DNA from: Chitinophagaceae bacterium UBA4411
GTDB taxonomy: Bacteria; Bacteroidota; Bacteroidia; Chitinophagales; Chitinophagaceae
Reading direction: 5' to 3'
Assembly: GCA_002400415.1 (NCBI GenBank)
Contig: DGQP01000004.1
Coordinates: forward strand, 191,466 to 255,465
DNA: 64,000 nt
How positions within the stretch are numbered: position 1 is the first letter of the stretch; each line of letters opens with the position of its first letter. The notes beneath the pieces are model-generated. The model searched no databases and had not been told where the DNA came from. It saw nothing but the letters and a program-made list of their open reading frames with translations. Positions 17,080 to 26,116 of this stretch are shown here, one piece after another. Position numbers and translations under genes: made by a program.

Positions 17080-18327
17080 TCAATGATGTTTTTGGTGAAA
17101 GACAGTGTGGTAATGATATTTTTTATGCATCCATACGGCAAACGCTTCGTAAAAATAAATAACGTCAACAGCCATCACAATAACGATCAGCGAATACTTC
17201 ATATCCAGTTTGAGATTAAACCAGTCGAATAAGGCAATGGCCAGGTAAGAAAAAAGAATAATCGAAAAAACCTGGGCCAGCTTGGCCACCAAATGGAACC
17301 AGATATGGTTTTCAAGATAGTACCGGATAAAGAAAGACATGTGCAGCCAGCAAAGCAATATGGCCACCAGCCAGTTGGCCCATGAAGGTAATTTATTTAT
17401 ATAGTTATCCTCAAGGGCCATGGAAATAATATTGGCATGAATGACAATGCCATTCATATCTGGTACTGATTTTCCTATGAACCTTTCATTCATCGGGGTG
17501 AAAAATCGGTCTTCAATATCAGTAGGCTGTTCACTGATATAGCCCATTAATATTATTTTACCGGTCAACTGGCCGGCTTCAAACTTGTCAAGCATGAGCT
17601 CTTCCGGCGTAATAATAAGATACCGTTGTTGGTGCCGTGAATAATTGATGTAAACCTTATCCTTATTCCTCCTTAGCAATTTTCTGTAAGCGGTGTCATT
17701 ATACTGTTCAACAATTCTGGAAGAAAAGGCAGGGAACATGCTGTCTGCATAATTGCGTTCAAACGGGTCAAAAAAACGGATAGTGGCTAAGGAGTCGGTA
17801 AAAAAATTAACATGACCGAATGTAGCTCCTGATTTAAAATGATCGCCGGTAGTATAGATCGTATCTCCTTTATTGCTGAATTGCAGTTTTTGTGCCAGGA
17901 CCAGGTTGGGTGTCCTTTTTATTGTTGCAGCAAGAAGCGAATCTTTAACAGGGTTTTCTTCATCCTCTTTGTAGAAAAGTGCATCAAGGCCGATAACTTT
18001 CGGTTTGTAAGATGCCAGCTTATCAATCATAAGAGCAAGACCTTCCCGGTCTTCATGACGGATATTGACAATGACAATATTTTTGTCTAATGCATGGTTC
18101 ATATCCTTTCCGAGTTCGGAATAGGTCATATCGCTGACATCGAAATCTTTCAGCGCCAGTTTCAGCGGATTCAGGACTGATAAATTGAGCGGTATACTCC
18201 CGAGCACGACAATGAATATAAACACCCAGATGGTGGCAAAGATGGTATCCCGTTCATAGAGATACTTGGTAAAATGACGGGGAAAACGCCGGACATGCTG
18301 CCCGATACGTTTATGAAGCTGCTTCAT
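17080..18327 (-). CDS. CHASE2-domain membrane sensor protein
   Basis: 415 residues. One N-terminal helix (TIFATIWVFIFIVVLGSIPL, about 30-50) is followed by a periplasmic domain of about 270 residues with CHASE2 features: KNIVIVNIRHEDREGLALMIDKL, PKVIGLDALFYKED, FGHVNFFTDSLATIRFFDPFE, GKIILMGYISEQPTDIEDRFFTPM and MNGIVIHANIISMALEDNYI. The C-terminus has three helices (about 320-400) and stops, with no kinase, cyclase or guanylate domain. CHASE2 normally senses extracellular signals for such output domains, so here the output must come from a partner. The divergent caspase-TPR gene (start 132 bp away) and the coupled FecR-like gene are the obvious candidates. Confidence 0.88.
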   Translation of the reverse strand: MKQLHKRIGQHVRRFPRHFTKYLYERDTIFATIWVFIFIVVLGSIPLNLSVLNPLKLALKDFDVSDMTYSELGKDMNHALDKNIVIVNIRHEDREGLALMIDKLASYKPKVIGLDALFYKEDEENPVKDSLLAATIKRTPNLVLAQKLQFSNKGDTIYTTGDHFKSGATFGHVNFFTDSLATIRFFDPFERNYADSMFPAFSSRIVEQYNDTAYRKLLRRNKDKVYINYSRHQQRYLIITPEELMLDKFEAGQLTGKIILMGYISEQPTDIEDRFFTPMNERFIGKSVPDMNGIVIHANIISMALEDNYINKLPSWANWLVAILLCWLHMSFFIRYYLENHIWFHLVAKLAQVFSIILFSYLAIALFDWFNLKLDMKYSLIVIVMAVDVIYFYEAFAVWMHKKYHYHTVFHQKHH

Positions 18328-18458
18328 TCAGTTAGTTCGTTGGTTAGGTATAGCCGGGGTACTGGTGGTGAAATTCCAGGTTTGCTGATTGCCAGATCTT
18401 CCGGGTACATACATTAGTGTATATCCGCTGCAAATCTGTAAATTAGTTGTTCGAATTT

Positions 18459-21400
18459 ATGCGAAAAAATCTTGCAATACTGTTTGCAGGCTGTTTGTTT
18501 TTTTGCATGATTGCCACCAACGCACATGCTCAGACCCCGCCGGCCACCAAAACCGACTCCGCCAGGGGCCCGCAGACCTTTGCCATGATTATGGGTATCT
18601 CCACCTATAAATATATCCGCCCGCTGACCTATGCCGATAAAGATGCCGAAATGTTCAGGGATTACCTGAAGTCGCCGGCAGGAGGAAAGGTACCAGACGC
18701 CAATATTTACTGCCTGCTGAACGAACAGGCGATGGCCGCCAATTTCTGGGTAAAAGGAATGGCCTGGCTGAGGACAAAGGGATTGCAGAAAGGAGACCGG
18801 CTTTTTTTCTATCTCGCCGGTCACGGGGATGCCATTAACCAGGACGAGTTTTTTTTCCTGACCTATGATTGCAACCCGGCCGGCGATAAGAATAATTATA
18901 TCGTTACCGGGAACGTGCAGCTTTACACGTTAAAGAGCCGTATTGGCGAATTCAGCCGCAAAGGAGTGGAAGTGGTATTCATCATGGATGCCTGCCGGAG
19001 TAATGAATTGCCGGGAGGGTCGGAAGGGCAGCAGGTATTAAATGCAGCGATATCGGAAAAGAAAGCAGGAGAGATCATCATGCTGGCTACGGGAGCGGGA
19101 CAGGAGTCACTGGAAGATGCATCCATTGGTAACGGGCATGGTTTGTTTACGTATTACCTCGTGGACGGGTTAAATGGAGTAGCGGATACTGTTGGCACAG
19201 GAACCCCCGATTATAAAGTTACACTTGGTGAGATACAGAAGTATGTAGAACAAAATGTGCCGGCCATTGCACAACAACGCTTCAAGAGAAAACAGGAGCC
19301 CTTCTTTTGCTGTAATGAGAACAGCGAAAAGATGATGAGTATCGTTGACACGGCCTACCTGAACAAATGGCTGAAGACAAAACAGCTGAAAGCAAAAGGC
19401 GGAGGTACTTCCTTTGCTCCGCGGGGCCGGGGTATTGGCCGGTACCCGGAAGATACGGTGCTGATCGAAACATATAACCGCTTCAATACAGCGGTGAAGG
19501 AAAGCCGGCTGACCGGGAATAATTCTGCAGAATATTATTATAATGAGATGGCCCGGAAATATCCCGGTACTTCCTATACTATTGATGCGCAGTCAACGCT
19601 GGCCGTGGAGTTCATCAATTTTGCCCAAAGCAAGATCAATCTTTACCTGGAATGCAGGGATGCTGCTTCGGTACAAAAGATCAGGGCACAGGTGGAAGAA
19701 GCAGAGAAGAGTGATGAAATGACCACCAGTCTCGACCGGATGGAAAAAGTGGCGAGGCAGGAATTCTCTGAAGTGGGAGCTATGCTGGAGAAAGCGATCA
19801 GTTATATTGCTGAAGATGATCCTGTATTTGCCCAATCCCTCTATGGCCGGATGAATTTTTTCAAAGCCAGGGGTTACTTTGGCAAGGACAGGAGGCTGAT
19901 GGATATCAATAAAGCTTTCCAGTATGCCTACTCCGCATATGCCACCGATAATAATGCAGCCTACATTTTAAATACACTGGCTTCCCTTCATTTTGATAAT
20001 GGCCGGACCGACAGCGCTATTTTTTATGCAAGAAGATCAATTGCCGCAGCCCCTAACTGGCGGTATCCCTATGTAACATTGGCGTATTCGTATAAAACGC
20101 TTGGCCGGGTGGATTCTGCCCTGAAGTATTATCGAAAAGCGATACAAGTGGATCCGGGCAGCGCTGATGCCTGGGTGGACCTGGGTCACTATTATTATTC
20201 ATTGTCAAGAGCCGATTCGGCGATTGCTAATTACCGGCGGGCATTGGCAATAGAACCGGACAATGTATATGCCAGCAATAATATCGGCTGGCTGAATAAC
20301 GAAAAGAAAAATTATGAAGAGGCAATAGTCTATTTCCGGAAAGCCATCGCTGCCGATCCGAAATTTGTCAGTGCGTATAATGGGATCAGTAAGGCATTCA
20401 TCGCGCAAAATAATGCAGACTCGGCAAGAGCTTATTTCACCAGGGCCTTTGTTAATTACCAGGATAAGTCTATCGTAAATATTTATATCGGTAATTTTTA
20501 TAAAGAGCTGAATATGTATGATTCAGCAAAAACATACTACCGGGCTGCTATTGACTTTGATCCCAAATATGAAGAAGCCTGGAACAACCTGGGCCGTGTT
20601 TGTTTTAATAGTAAGCAACTGGATTCGGCCAGCTTTTACTACCGCAATGCACTCCGGGTAAATCCGTTTTCTGCTTTCTCGCTGATCAACCTCGGGCTGG
20701 TGTTTAAAGAACAAAAACAGCCGGATTCCACCTATGCTTATTTCCAGAAAGCAATCCGGACAGAACCTTCCAACCCCACCATTTTAAACAGCCTCGGGGT
20801 TATTTACCGCCAGGATAATAACTATGATTCTGCCAAAGCTTATTTCAAAAAAGCTTTGTTTATAAAACCAGATTACCGGTCAGCCTATAATAACCTGATG
20901 AAAGTATACCGGGAGCTCGGGCAACCGGATTCGGTAACCAATTATTTGAAAACGCTGCCGCAATTTGATCCCAACAGTATTTCTGTAATGAATGACCTGG
21001 GGCTGATCTTTCTTGATCAGAAACGTTATGATTCAGCCCGGACCTATTACCGCAGGGCTATTGCCATTGATCCGGGGAATTCCCAGTTGTATAATAATAT
21101 GGGGCTGGTGATGAAAGAAATGAAACAACCGGATTCTGCTATCGCTTATTTGCAGCGTTCATTGCAAATGAACCCGGAGAATACAACAGCAATGGCCAAT
21201 CTTTCCACCGTTTTCCGGCAGCTGAAGCAATTTGACTCAGCCGGCTTTTATTTTAAAAAGCAGTTGGCTGCCCGTCCGGCTGACACGGAGCAGCAGAATG
21301 AGGCGCTTGCTTTTTATTTCCATGAAATGAAACAATATGATTCTTCAGTGTATTATTTCAAAAAGGTAATTGAACAAAATCCCCTGCATGTGCCTGCGCA

Positions 21401-21809
21401 TAATAATATCGGGGCCGCTTATATGAACATGGAGCAGAATGATTCTGCCTTCATTTACTACCGGCGTGCGGTGGCCATTGACTCCAATAACTCCGGCTCT
21501 GCATTCAATCTGGGTATTTTATTCCATTCCCTCCGGCAATACGATTCTTCGATTATTTACATCGGACGTTCCATCCGTTTAAACCCTAAAAACGGGAAAG
21601 CTTATTTTGACCTTGCCTGCAGTTATGCCCTGCTGAATAAACCAGAGCCCGCTATTCTTTACCTGCGGCAGGCTTATGAAAGAGGGTATAAGAATTTTGA
21701 TGCTTTATTCAGCGACCCCGATCTCTCGGGGTTAAAGAATTATAAAGAATACCAGGCTTTACTGGATAAATACCTTCCCGGCTGGAAGGAGAGAAAGCCA
21801 GCTCCATAA
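18459..21809 (+). CDS. Secreted caspase-like (peptidase C14) protein with long TPR array
   Basis: 1116 residues from the ATG at 18459 (an upstream TTG at 18447 is less likely). Signal peptide to about residue 25 (ending NAHAQ). The caspase domain spans about 38-290: it opens FAMIMGISTYKYIRPLTYADKDAEMF, has catalytic His122 in FFYLAGHGD and catalytic Cys179 in VVFIMDACRS. A linker of about 150 residues is followed by roughly 14 tetratricopeptide repeats (about 500-1080), many with the phrase YDSAKxYYRxAIxxDP. Length and domain order match caspase-TPR proteins of Bacteroidota and cyanobacteria. It is divergent from the CHASE2/FecR-like pair. A signalling or processing protease acting outside the inner membrane is inferred; substrates are unknown. 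Confidence 0.88.
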   Translation: MRKNLAILFAGCLFFCMIATNAHAQTPPATKTDSARGPQTFAMIMGISTYKYIRPLTYADKDAEMFRDYLKSPAGGKVPDANIYCLLNEQAMAANFWVKGMAWLRTKGLQKGDRLFFYLAGHGDAINQDEFFFLTYDCNPAGDKNNYIVTGNVQLYTLKSRIGEFSRKGVEVVFIMDACRSNELPGGSEGQQVLNAAISEKKAGEIIMLATGAGQESLEDASIGNGHGLFTYYLVDGLNGVADTVGTGTPDYKVTLGEIQKYVEQNVPAIAQQRFKRKQEPFFCCNENSEKMMSIVDTAYLNKWLKTKQLKAKGGGTSFAPRGRGIGRYPEDTVLIETYNRFNTAVKESRLTGNNSAEYYYNEMARKYPGTSYTIDAQSTLAVEFINFAQSKINLYLECRDAASVQKIRAQVEEAEKSDEMTTSLDRMEKVARQEFSEVGAMLEKAISYIAEDDPVFAQSLYGRMNFFKARGYFGKDRRLMDINKAFQYAYSAYATDNNAAYILNTLASLHFDNGRTDSAIFYARRSIAAAPNWRYPYVTLAYSYKTLGRVDSALKYYRKAIQVDPGSADAWVDLGHYYYSLSRADSAIANYRRALAIEPDNVYASNNIGWLNNEKKNYEEAIVYFRKAIAADPKFVSAYNGISKAFIAQNNADSARAYFTRAFVNYQDKSIVNIYIGNFYKELNMYDSAKTYYRAAIDFDPKYEEAWNNLGRVCFNSKQLDSASFYYRNALRVNPFSAFSLINLGLVFKEQKQPDSTYAYFQKAIRTEPSNPTILNSLGVIYRQDNNYDSAKAYFKKALFIKPDYRSAYNNLMKVYRELGQPDSVTNYLKTLPQFDPNSISVMNDLGLIFLDQKRYDSARTYYRRAIAIDPGNSQLYNNMGLVMKEMKQPDSAIAYLQRSLQMNPENTTAMANLSTVFRQLKQFDSAGFYFKKQLAARPADTEQQNEALAFYFHEMKQYDSSVYYFKKVIEQNPLHVPAHNNIGAAYMNMEQNDSAFIYYRRAVAIDSNNSGSAFNLGILFHSLRQYDSSIIYIGRSIRLNPKNGKAYFDLACSYALLNKPEPAILYLRQAYERGYKNFDALFSDPDLSGLKNYKEYQALLDKYLPGWKERKPAP

Positions 21810-21872
21810 AGTTAAATAGCCGGAAAACCTGCCGGCATTCTGGATACGCTCCCCGGGGTCATACAGGGTTTG

Positions 21873-23174
21873 ATGGAAGTCAGTTTTTTAACCGGCGCAA
21901 ACGGCTATTTTAATAGTACAGAAGCAGTAAGCATGCGTTTTTTTGACCAGCTGATATTCTCCGTTTGCCTTATGGCGTTTATTTATACGCTGGTCTTTGT
22001 ACTGAGGCGCAAACCCCGGGCCTATTATTTTTTTATTGCCAGCTACCTCTTTATCGCATATACGCTTTTGCTTAATTATGCCGCCTATACCGGGATAATT
22101 ATTGATTTCCCGCATTTATACAGAACTGCTTCTCCTTTGCAATACCTGTCGCTTCCTTTGGGATATTTCTTTGTATTGTATACCGTAAAGCCCGGCCGGC
22201 AGTTCAGGTATTATGATCTGCTGCATTTGCTGCCATTCCTGTTTCATGTTATTGAATTAGGATCATTCTATTTTACAGGCACAGCTGAAAAAGCCCGGTT
22301 TGTGCGTGCCGCCTCGCAAAATATCTATACACTCTGGAATGCTCCTAATGGCCTTTTTTTTACTTACCGCGAACATATGATCATCAAAGTAATCCTGATG
22401 ATGATATATCTTTTGTTCCAGTGGCGTTTGATTGCCCGGTACCGGAAAAAATGGGATATCGCTTTAAAGAAACAAAACCGGGTGCTGCTTGGATGGATAC
22501 AATTTGAAACGTTTTTAAAAACCCTGTGGTGTGTGTTTCTTTTGACTTCTGTTTCTTTCATTCATTTAACGCCGGTACTGGCCATTCTTCCGACCGCATT
22601 AGTAATCGGGTATTTATTATCTGCTTTCATCTACACCATGCTGTATCCCTCCCTGTTATCGGGAATACAACCCGTAAGCATTGATTTTAGTAAATCAGCA
22701 GCAGACCTGCATCCTGCTCCCGGTAACGGGTATTCTGAGCAACCGGCACAAAAGAACGATCTGAAAGAAGAAGCAGATAATACCCCGGAGCAACCCGGCA
22801 AAAACCTGCTCCGGTCGGCACAGCAATTTGTGCAACTGGAGATTTATATGCAGACAGAGCAGCCTTTCCTGGATTTTAATTTATCAAGAGCGATGCTGGC
22901 TGAAAAGGTAAGAATTCCTGCCCGGAGGCTTTCTGATATTATAAAGCAGGAAACCGGGCTCGGTTTTTCAGACTATGTCAATAATTACCGGATCAATTAC
23001 CTGGAGCACCAATTAAAAACTGATAAGAACTGGAAAAATTTTACCATCGAGGCCATTGCTGTGCAATCAGGTTTTTATACCCGGTCGGCCTTTAATAACT
23101 CCCTGAAACGATTAAAAAATGAGACCCCGACAGAACTTCTCAACCGGGTTTTAAAAAATATGCATGCTTTGTAG
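21873..23174 (+). CDS. Membrane-embedded AraC-family transcriptional regulator
   Basis: 433 residues from the ATG at 21873; the frame can be read from a TTG at 21870. The N-terminal half (about 25-265) has six to seven hydrophobic helices (LIFSVCLMAFIYTLVFVLR, YYFFIASYLFIAYTLLLNYAAY, VILMMIYLLFQW and others). A polar linker (about 270-315) leads to a C-terminal AraC DNA-binding domain with two helix-turn-helix units: FNLSRAMLAEKVRIPARRLSDIIKQ and FTIEAIAVQSGFYTRSAFNNSLKRL. This 7TM-AraC layout is common in Bacteroidota and suggests direct signal-to-DNA coupling at the membrane. It starts 63 bp after the caspase-TPR gene on the same strand and may be co-transcribed with it. Confidence 0.85.
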   Translation: MEVSFLTGANGYFNSTEAVSMRFFDQLIFSVCLMAFIYTLVFVLRRKPRAYYFFIASYLFIAYTLLLNYAAYTGIIIDFPHLYRTASPLQYLSLPLGYFFVLYTVKPGRQFRYYDLLHLLPFLFHVIELGSFYFTGTAEKARFVRAASQNIYTLWNAPNGLFFTYREHMIIKVILMMIYLLFQWRLIARYRKKWDIALKKQNRVLLGWIQFETFLKTLWCVFLLTSVSFIHLTPVLAILPTALVIGYLLSAFIYTMLYPSLLSGIQPVSIDFSKSAADLHPAPGNGYSEQPAQKNDLKEEADNTPEQPGKNLLRSAQQFVQLEIYMQTEQPFLDFNLSRAMLAEKVRIPARRLSDIIKQETGLGFSDYVNNYRINYLEHQLKTDKNWKNFTIEAIAVQSGFYTRSAFNNSLKRLKNETPTELLNRVLKNMHAL

Positions 23175-23401
23175 TCCTGTTTATATCCAGCTTGTAAGAT
23201 TTTGTGCTTTCTTGAAATTTATAAACCATTGGATATTAATCCCCGGGCAAAATACCAGACAGGAATTTTGCTTCCTTGCATTTTATCAGACCGGCAGAGG
23301 ACATTGCCCGTCTAATTTTGTCTGTAAGAACTTCTTTTAGGGATTCATGGTTCTGTGAAATACCTCCTTACATTAAATCAGTTCGGATAAAAAGGCTGCA
23401 T

Positions 23402-23902
23402 ATGAAAACGGTAAAGGAACCCGATGGTTTGTTGCTGACCGGTATCAATTCAGCAGAAGAAGCAAATTCATTTTCGGACGAGAACCAATCAATGAGAAAG
23501 AACATAAGCGTCATTATTGCAGATGATCATTCTATTTTCAGGAATGCTGCCAAAACTATTATTGAGAGCCACCCGCAGATTAACGTGGTTGCTATTTGCG
23601 AAAACGGGCTGGAGACAATAGAGACTGCAAAGAAACTTCAGCCGGATATTGTCCTGATGGATATTAATATGGAAAATCCGGACGGATTTGATACAACTGC
23701 ATTGCTGCAGAAGGAAATTCCGGGTATAAAAGTAATTGGCTTTTCCGTTCATGATGAGCAGCAGTACGTTTCCAGGATGCTGCAGGCGGGAGCTATGGGG
23801 TATATCACCAAAACATCGCCCCGCAGCGAGATCATCGGGGCTATTCTCGAGGTGTATTCAGGGCGTCAATATATTTGCCGGGAAGTCAGGGACCGGAGTT
23901 AG
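23402..23902 (+). CDS. Receiver-only response regulator (NarL-type receiver lacking HTH)
   Basis: 166 residues from the ATG at 23402; ATG 23492 (MRKNISVIIADDH) is an alternative that removes 30 disordered residues, and the track-length start at 23276 is a TTG with no support. The receiver has the acidic pair (IIADDHS), the phospho-acceptor Asp (DIVLMDINM), the conserved Ser (VIGFSVHDE) and the Lys (MGYITKTSP), so it should be phosphorylatable. The phrase GRQYICREV is where NarL/FixJ proteins continue into the LuxR helix-turn-helix, but here the protein stops at RDRS. A perfect TAATTTTG -7-like box lies at 23313-23320. It ends before a strong terminator. No histidine kinase is encoded nearby. 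Confidence 0.8.
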   Translation: MKTVKEPDGLLLTGINSAEEANSFSDENQSMRKNISVIIADDHSIFRNAAKTIIESHPQINVVAICENGLETIETAKKLQPDIVLMDINMENPDGFDTTALLQKEIPGIKVIGFSVHDEQQYVSRMLQAGAMGYITKTSPRSEIIGAILEVYSGRQYICREVRDRS

Positions 23903-23935
23903 GTGACCACCGGTTATACCCCTTATATGTATATG

Positions 23936-23965
23936 ACAAAAGCCTTACATCAGTAAGGCTTTTGT
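23936..23965. terminator. Bidirectional intrinsic terminator
   Basis: A 13-bp perfect stem (ACAAAAGCCTTAC with GTAAGGCTTTTGT) around an ATCA loop lies 33 bp after the response-regulator stop. A-tract and U-tract flank the core stem on both strands, so it can end the plus-strand regulator transcript and the minus-strand tRNA transcript. Confidence 0.8.
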
Positions 23966-24038
23966 GACCCCGTCAGGATTCAAACCTGAAACCTTTTGAT
24001 CCGTAGTCAAATGCTCTATTCAGTTGAGCTACGGGGCC
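23965..24038 (-). tRNA. tRNA-Arg (anticodon ACG)
   Basis: A 74-nt cloverleaf reads on the minus strand: 7-bp acceptor stem GGCCCCG/CGGGGTC (one G-U), D-arm with AGCTCAACTGAATAGAGC, anticodon stem TTTGA/TCAAA with loop CTACGGA (anticodon ACG), a short variable loop and T-arm CAGGTTTGAATCCTG. CCA is not encoded. The A34 should be edited to inosine by TadA to read CGU/CGC/CGA (known for this tRNA). It is followed by the hairpin at 23936-23965. Confidence 0.95.
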
Positions 24039-24101
24039 AATCCCCTTTTGGGGCTGCAAATATAGGCCTGTATTTTTAAAATCTGAAATCTAAATCCGGC
24101 T

Positions 24102-26030
24102 CTAATAATGCCACCTGACAAAGGCTTCCATAGCTGCATAATGGGTAAGGCCCAAGTCGGCGTAGAGATTAGCCGTTGCCGCATTTCTTTCTTCGGCCCG
24201 CTGCCAGAATTCCCTGGAATCACTTCCCTGGAAAGGAACCATATCTTTTTGTGATTGGTGGATGAAAATGCCAAAACGTTTTTTCAATACCTGGTCGGGA
24301 CTCATGGGGATGGCCATTTCAATTTCTTCAATATTCCATTCCTGCCAGGCACCTTTATATAGCCAGAGCCAGCAGTCATTGATCCAGTCATCTCCCGCAG
24401 CTTTAATGCGTTTGAGTGATTCCAGTACCACGTTGAAACAAACGATATGTGTGCCATGCGGGTCTGCAAAATCGCCGGCGCAATAAACCTGTTGCGGTTT
24501 TACCTGGCGCAACAAATCCATAGTGATTTTTATATCCTTTTCACTCATCGGTTTTTTCTCAATCGTTCCTGTTTCATAAAAAGGGAGATTCTGAAAATGG
24601 ATATGTTCATCTTTGATGCCAACATAGCGGCAGGTAGCCCTTGCCTCGCATCGCCTGATCAAACCTTTGATGGCGCGGATATTCGGTGTATCCACCTGGT
24701 TGGATTTCTTTTTGGCAATGAACTTACGGGCATCGTCTAATATCTTACCGGATTTTTGTGTATCAATACCGGCTATCTCTTCAAAGCCCACGGCAAAATC
24801 AAGGAAGCGGGTCACAAATTCATCGGTAACGGCAATATTCCCGCTGGTCTGGTAGCCAACATGAACCTCATGTCCCTGGTCCTGCAAACGCTGAAAGGTG
24901 CCGCCCATGCTGATGATGTCATCATCCGGGTGGGGAGAGAAGATGATGACTTTCTTCGGGTAGGGATTTGAACGTTCCGGGTGGTTAGGCATATTGGAAT
25001 CAGGTTTTCCGCCCGGCCAGCCGGTAATGGAATCACGCAACAGATAATATACCTGCAGGTTGATCTCGTAAGCATCTCCTTTTTCCACCAGTAAATCACT
25101 TAACCCGTATTCATTATAATCGGCATTGGTGAGGCTCAGTACAGGTTTTTTTAACTTCAGGGCCATATTCACCACTGCTTTTTTGATCATCTTTGGCGTC
25201 CATTCGCAATCGCCGGTCAGCCAGGGTGATTTATTCCTTGTTAACTCGGACGCAGCCGCCTCATCCACCACAAATGTGACGTCATCATGATTCTGCAGCA
25301 GGGAAGCAGGCACATGCTCGTTGTCGTCATCTTCAGCAGCCATTTTTATAACCGGGGCTTTACCTGAACCCCATGCCATCAGGATGATCTTCCTGGATTG
25401 TAAGATTGTTCCGATACCCATCGTGATCGCCAGGCGGGGCACTTCCGATATATTGGCAAATTCGTAGGAATTGGCAATACGTGTGGAGGTATCCAGGGTA
25501 ATCAGTCTTGTTTTGGAATAGATGCCGGAACCCGGTTCATTGAATCCAATATGTCCATTGTTACCGATACCGAGTATCTGCAGGTCAATACCACCTGCCT
25601 CTTTTATTTTTTTCTCATAATCGCTGCAATGGGCTTTAATAGCCTCCTTCCTGGTCTCACCGTTGGGGATATGAATATTTTTCGGGTTGATATCAACATG
25701 ATCAAACAAATTGACCCGCATAAAGCGGTCATAACTCTGCAGGGCTTTGTTATCAATCGGGTAATACTCGTCAAGGTTGAATGTAACAACATTCTTAAAG
25801 CTCAGCTTTTCCTCGCGGTGCATACGTACCAGTTCTGCATATAATGTTTTTGGGGTGGAGCCGGTGGCTAATCCCAGGACGCATTTTTCTTTTTTCTGTT
25901 GTTTTGCACGGATCAGGTCAGCGATTTGTTGTGCAACAAACCTGGATCCTTCTTTCAGATCGGGATAAATCTTAACAGGTATTTTTTCAAAACTATCAGC
26001 GAGGTCAATGGGAGCTGTTTTTGTAGCCAT
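24102..26030 (-). CDS. nagB: Glucosamine-6-phosphate deaminase fused to LmbE/PIG-L deacetylase domain
   Basis: 642 residues from the ATG at 26030; the frame is open to 26114. Residues about 18-280 form a NagB/RpiA-fold deaminase: LGLATGSTPKTLYAEL (phosphate loop), TFNLDEYYPI (catalytic Asp) and LGIGNNGHIGFNEPGS (catalytic His). From about residue 385 a second domain follows with the zinc signature FSPHPDDDIISMGGT and a later DPHGTH, the pattern of LmbE-like N-acetylglucosaminyl deacetylases. Such long NagB proteins are standard in Bacteroidota. It converts GlcN-6-P to Fru-6-P and ammonia; the C-terminal domain may deacetylate an amino sugar (inference). It lies 86 bp after the GH20 hexosaminidase gene. 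Confidence 0.9.
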   Translation of the reverse strand: MATKTAPIDLADSFEKIPVKIYPDLKEGSRFVAQQIADLIRAKQQKKEKCVLGLATGSTPKTLYAELVRMHREEKLSFKNVVTFNLDEYYPIDNKALQSYDRFMRVNLFDHVDINPKNIHIPNGETRKEAIKAHCSDYEKKIKEAGGIDLQILGIGNNGHIGFNEPGSGIYSKTRLITLDTSTRIANSYEFANISEVPRLAITMGIGTILQSRKIILMAWGSGKAPVIKMAAEDDDNEHVPASLLQNHDDVTFVVDEAAASELTRNKSPWLTGDCEWTPKMIKKAVVNMALKLKKPVLSLTNADYNEYGLSDLLVEKGDAYEINLQVYYLLRDSITGWPGGKPDSNMPNHPERSNPYPKKVIIFSPHPDDDIISMGGTFQRLQDQGHEVHVGYQTSGNIAVTDEFVTRFLDFAVGFEEIAGIDTQKSGKILDDARKFIAKKKSNQVDTPNIRAIKGLIRRCEARATCRYVGIKDEHIHFQNLPFYETGTIEKKPMSEKDIKITMDLLRQVKPQQVYCAGDFADPHGTHIVCFNVVLESLKRIKAAGDDWINDCWLWLYKGAWQEWNIEEIEMAIPMSPDQVLKKRFGIFIHQSQKDMVPFQGSDSREFWQRAEERNAATANLYADLGLTHYAAMEAFVRWHY

Positions 26031-26116
26031 GTAAATATGTTTTCGTTTATTGCCTGTCAAAGATATTAAAATGTCAATGGCAGGAAATAAGATTGTGGCA
26101 GCAAAAACCTGCAATT

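Noticed and set aside
23276..23401. N-terminal extension of the response regulator from TTG 23276
   Set aside because: The extension carries no family sequence, and a perfect -7 box lies inside it at 23313-23320, so ATG 23402 (or 23492) is more likely.
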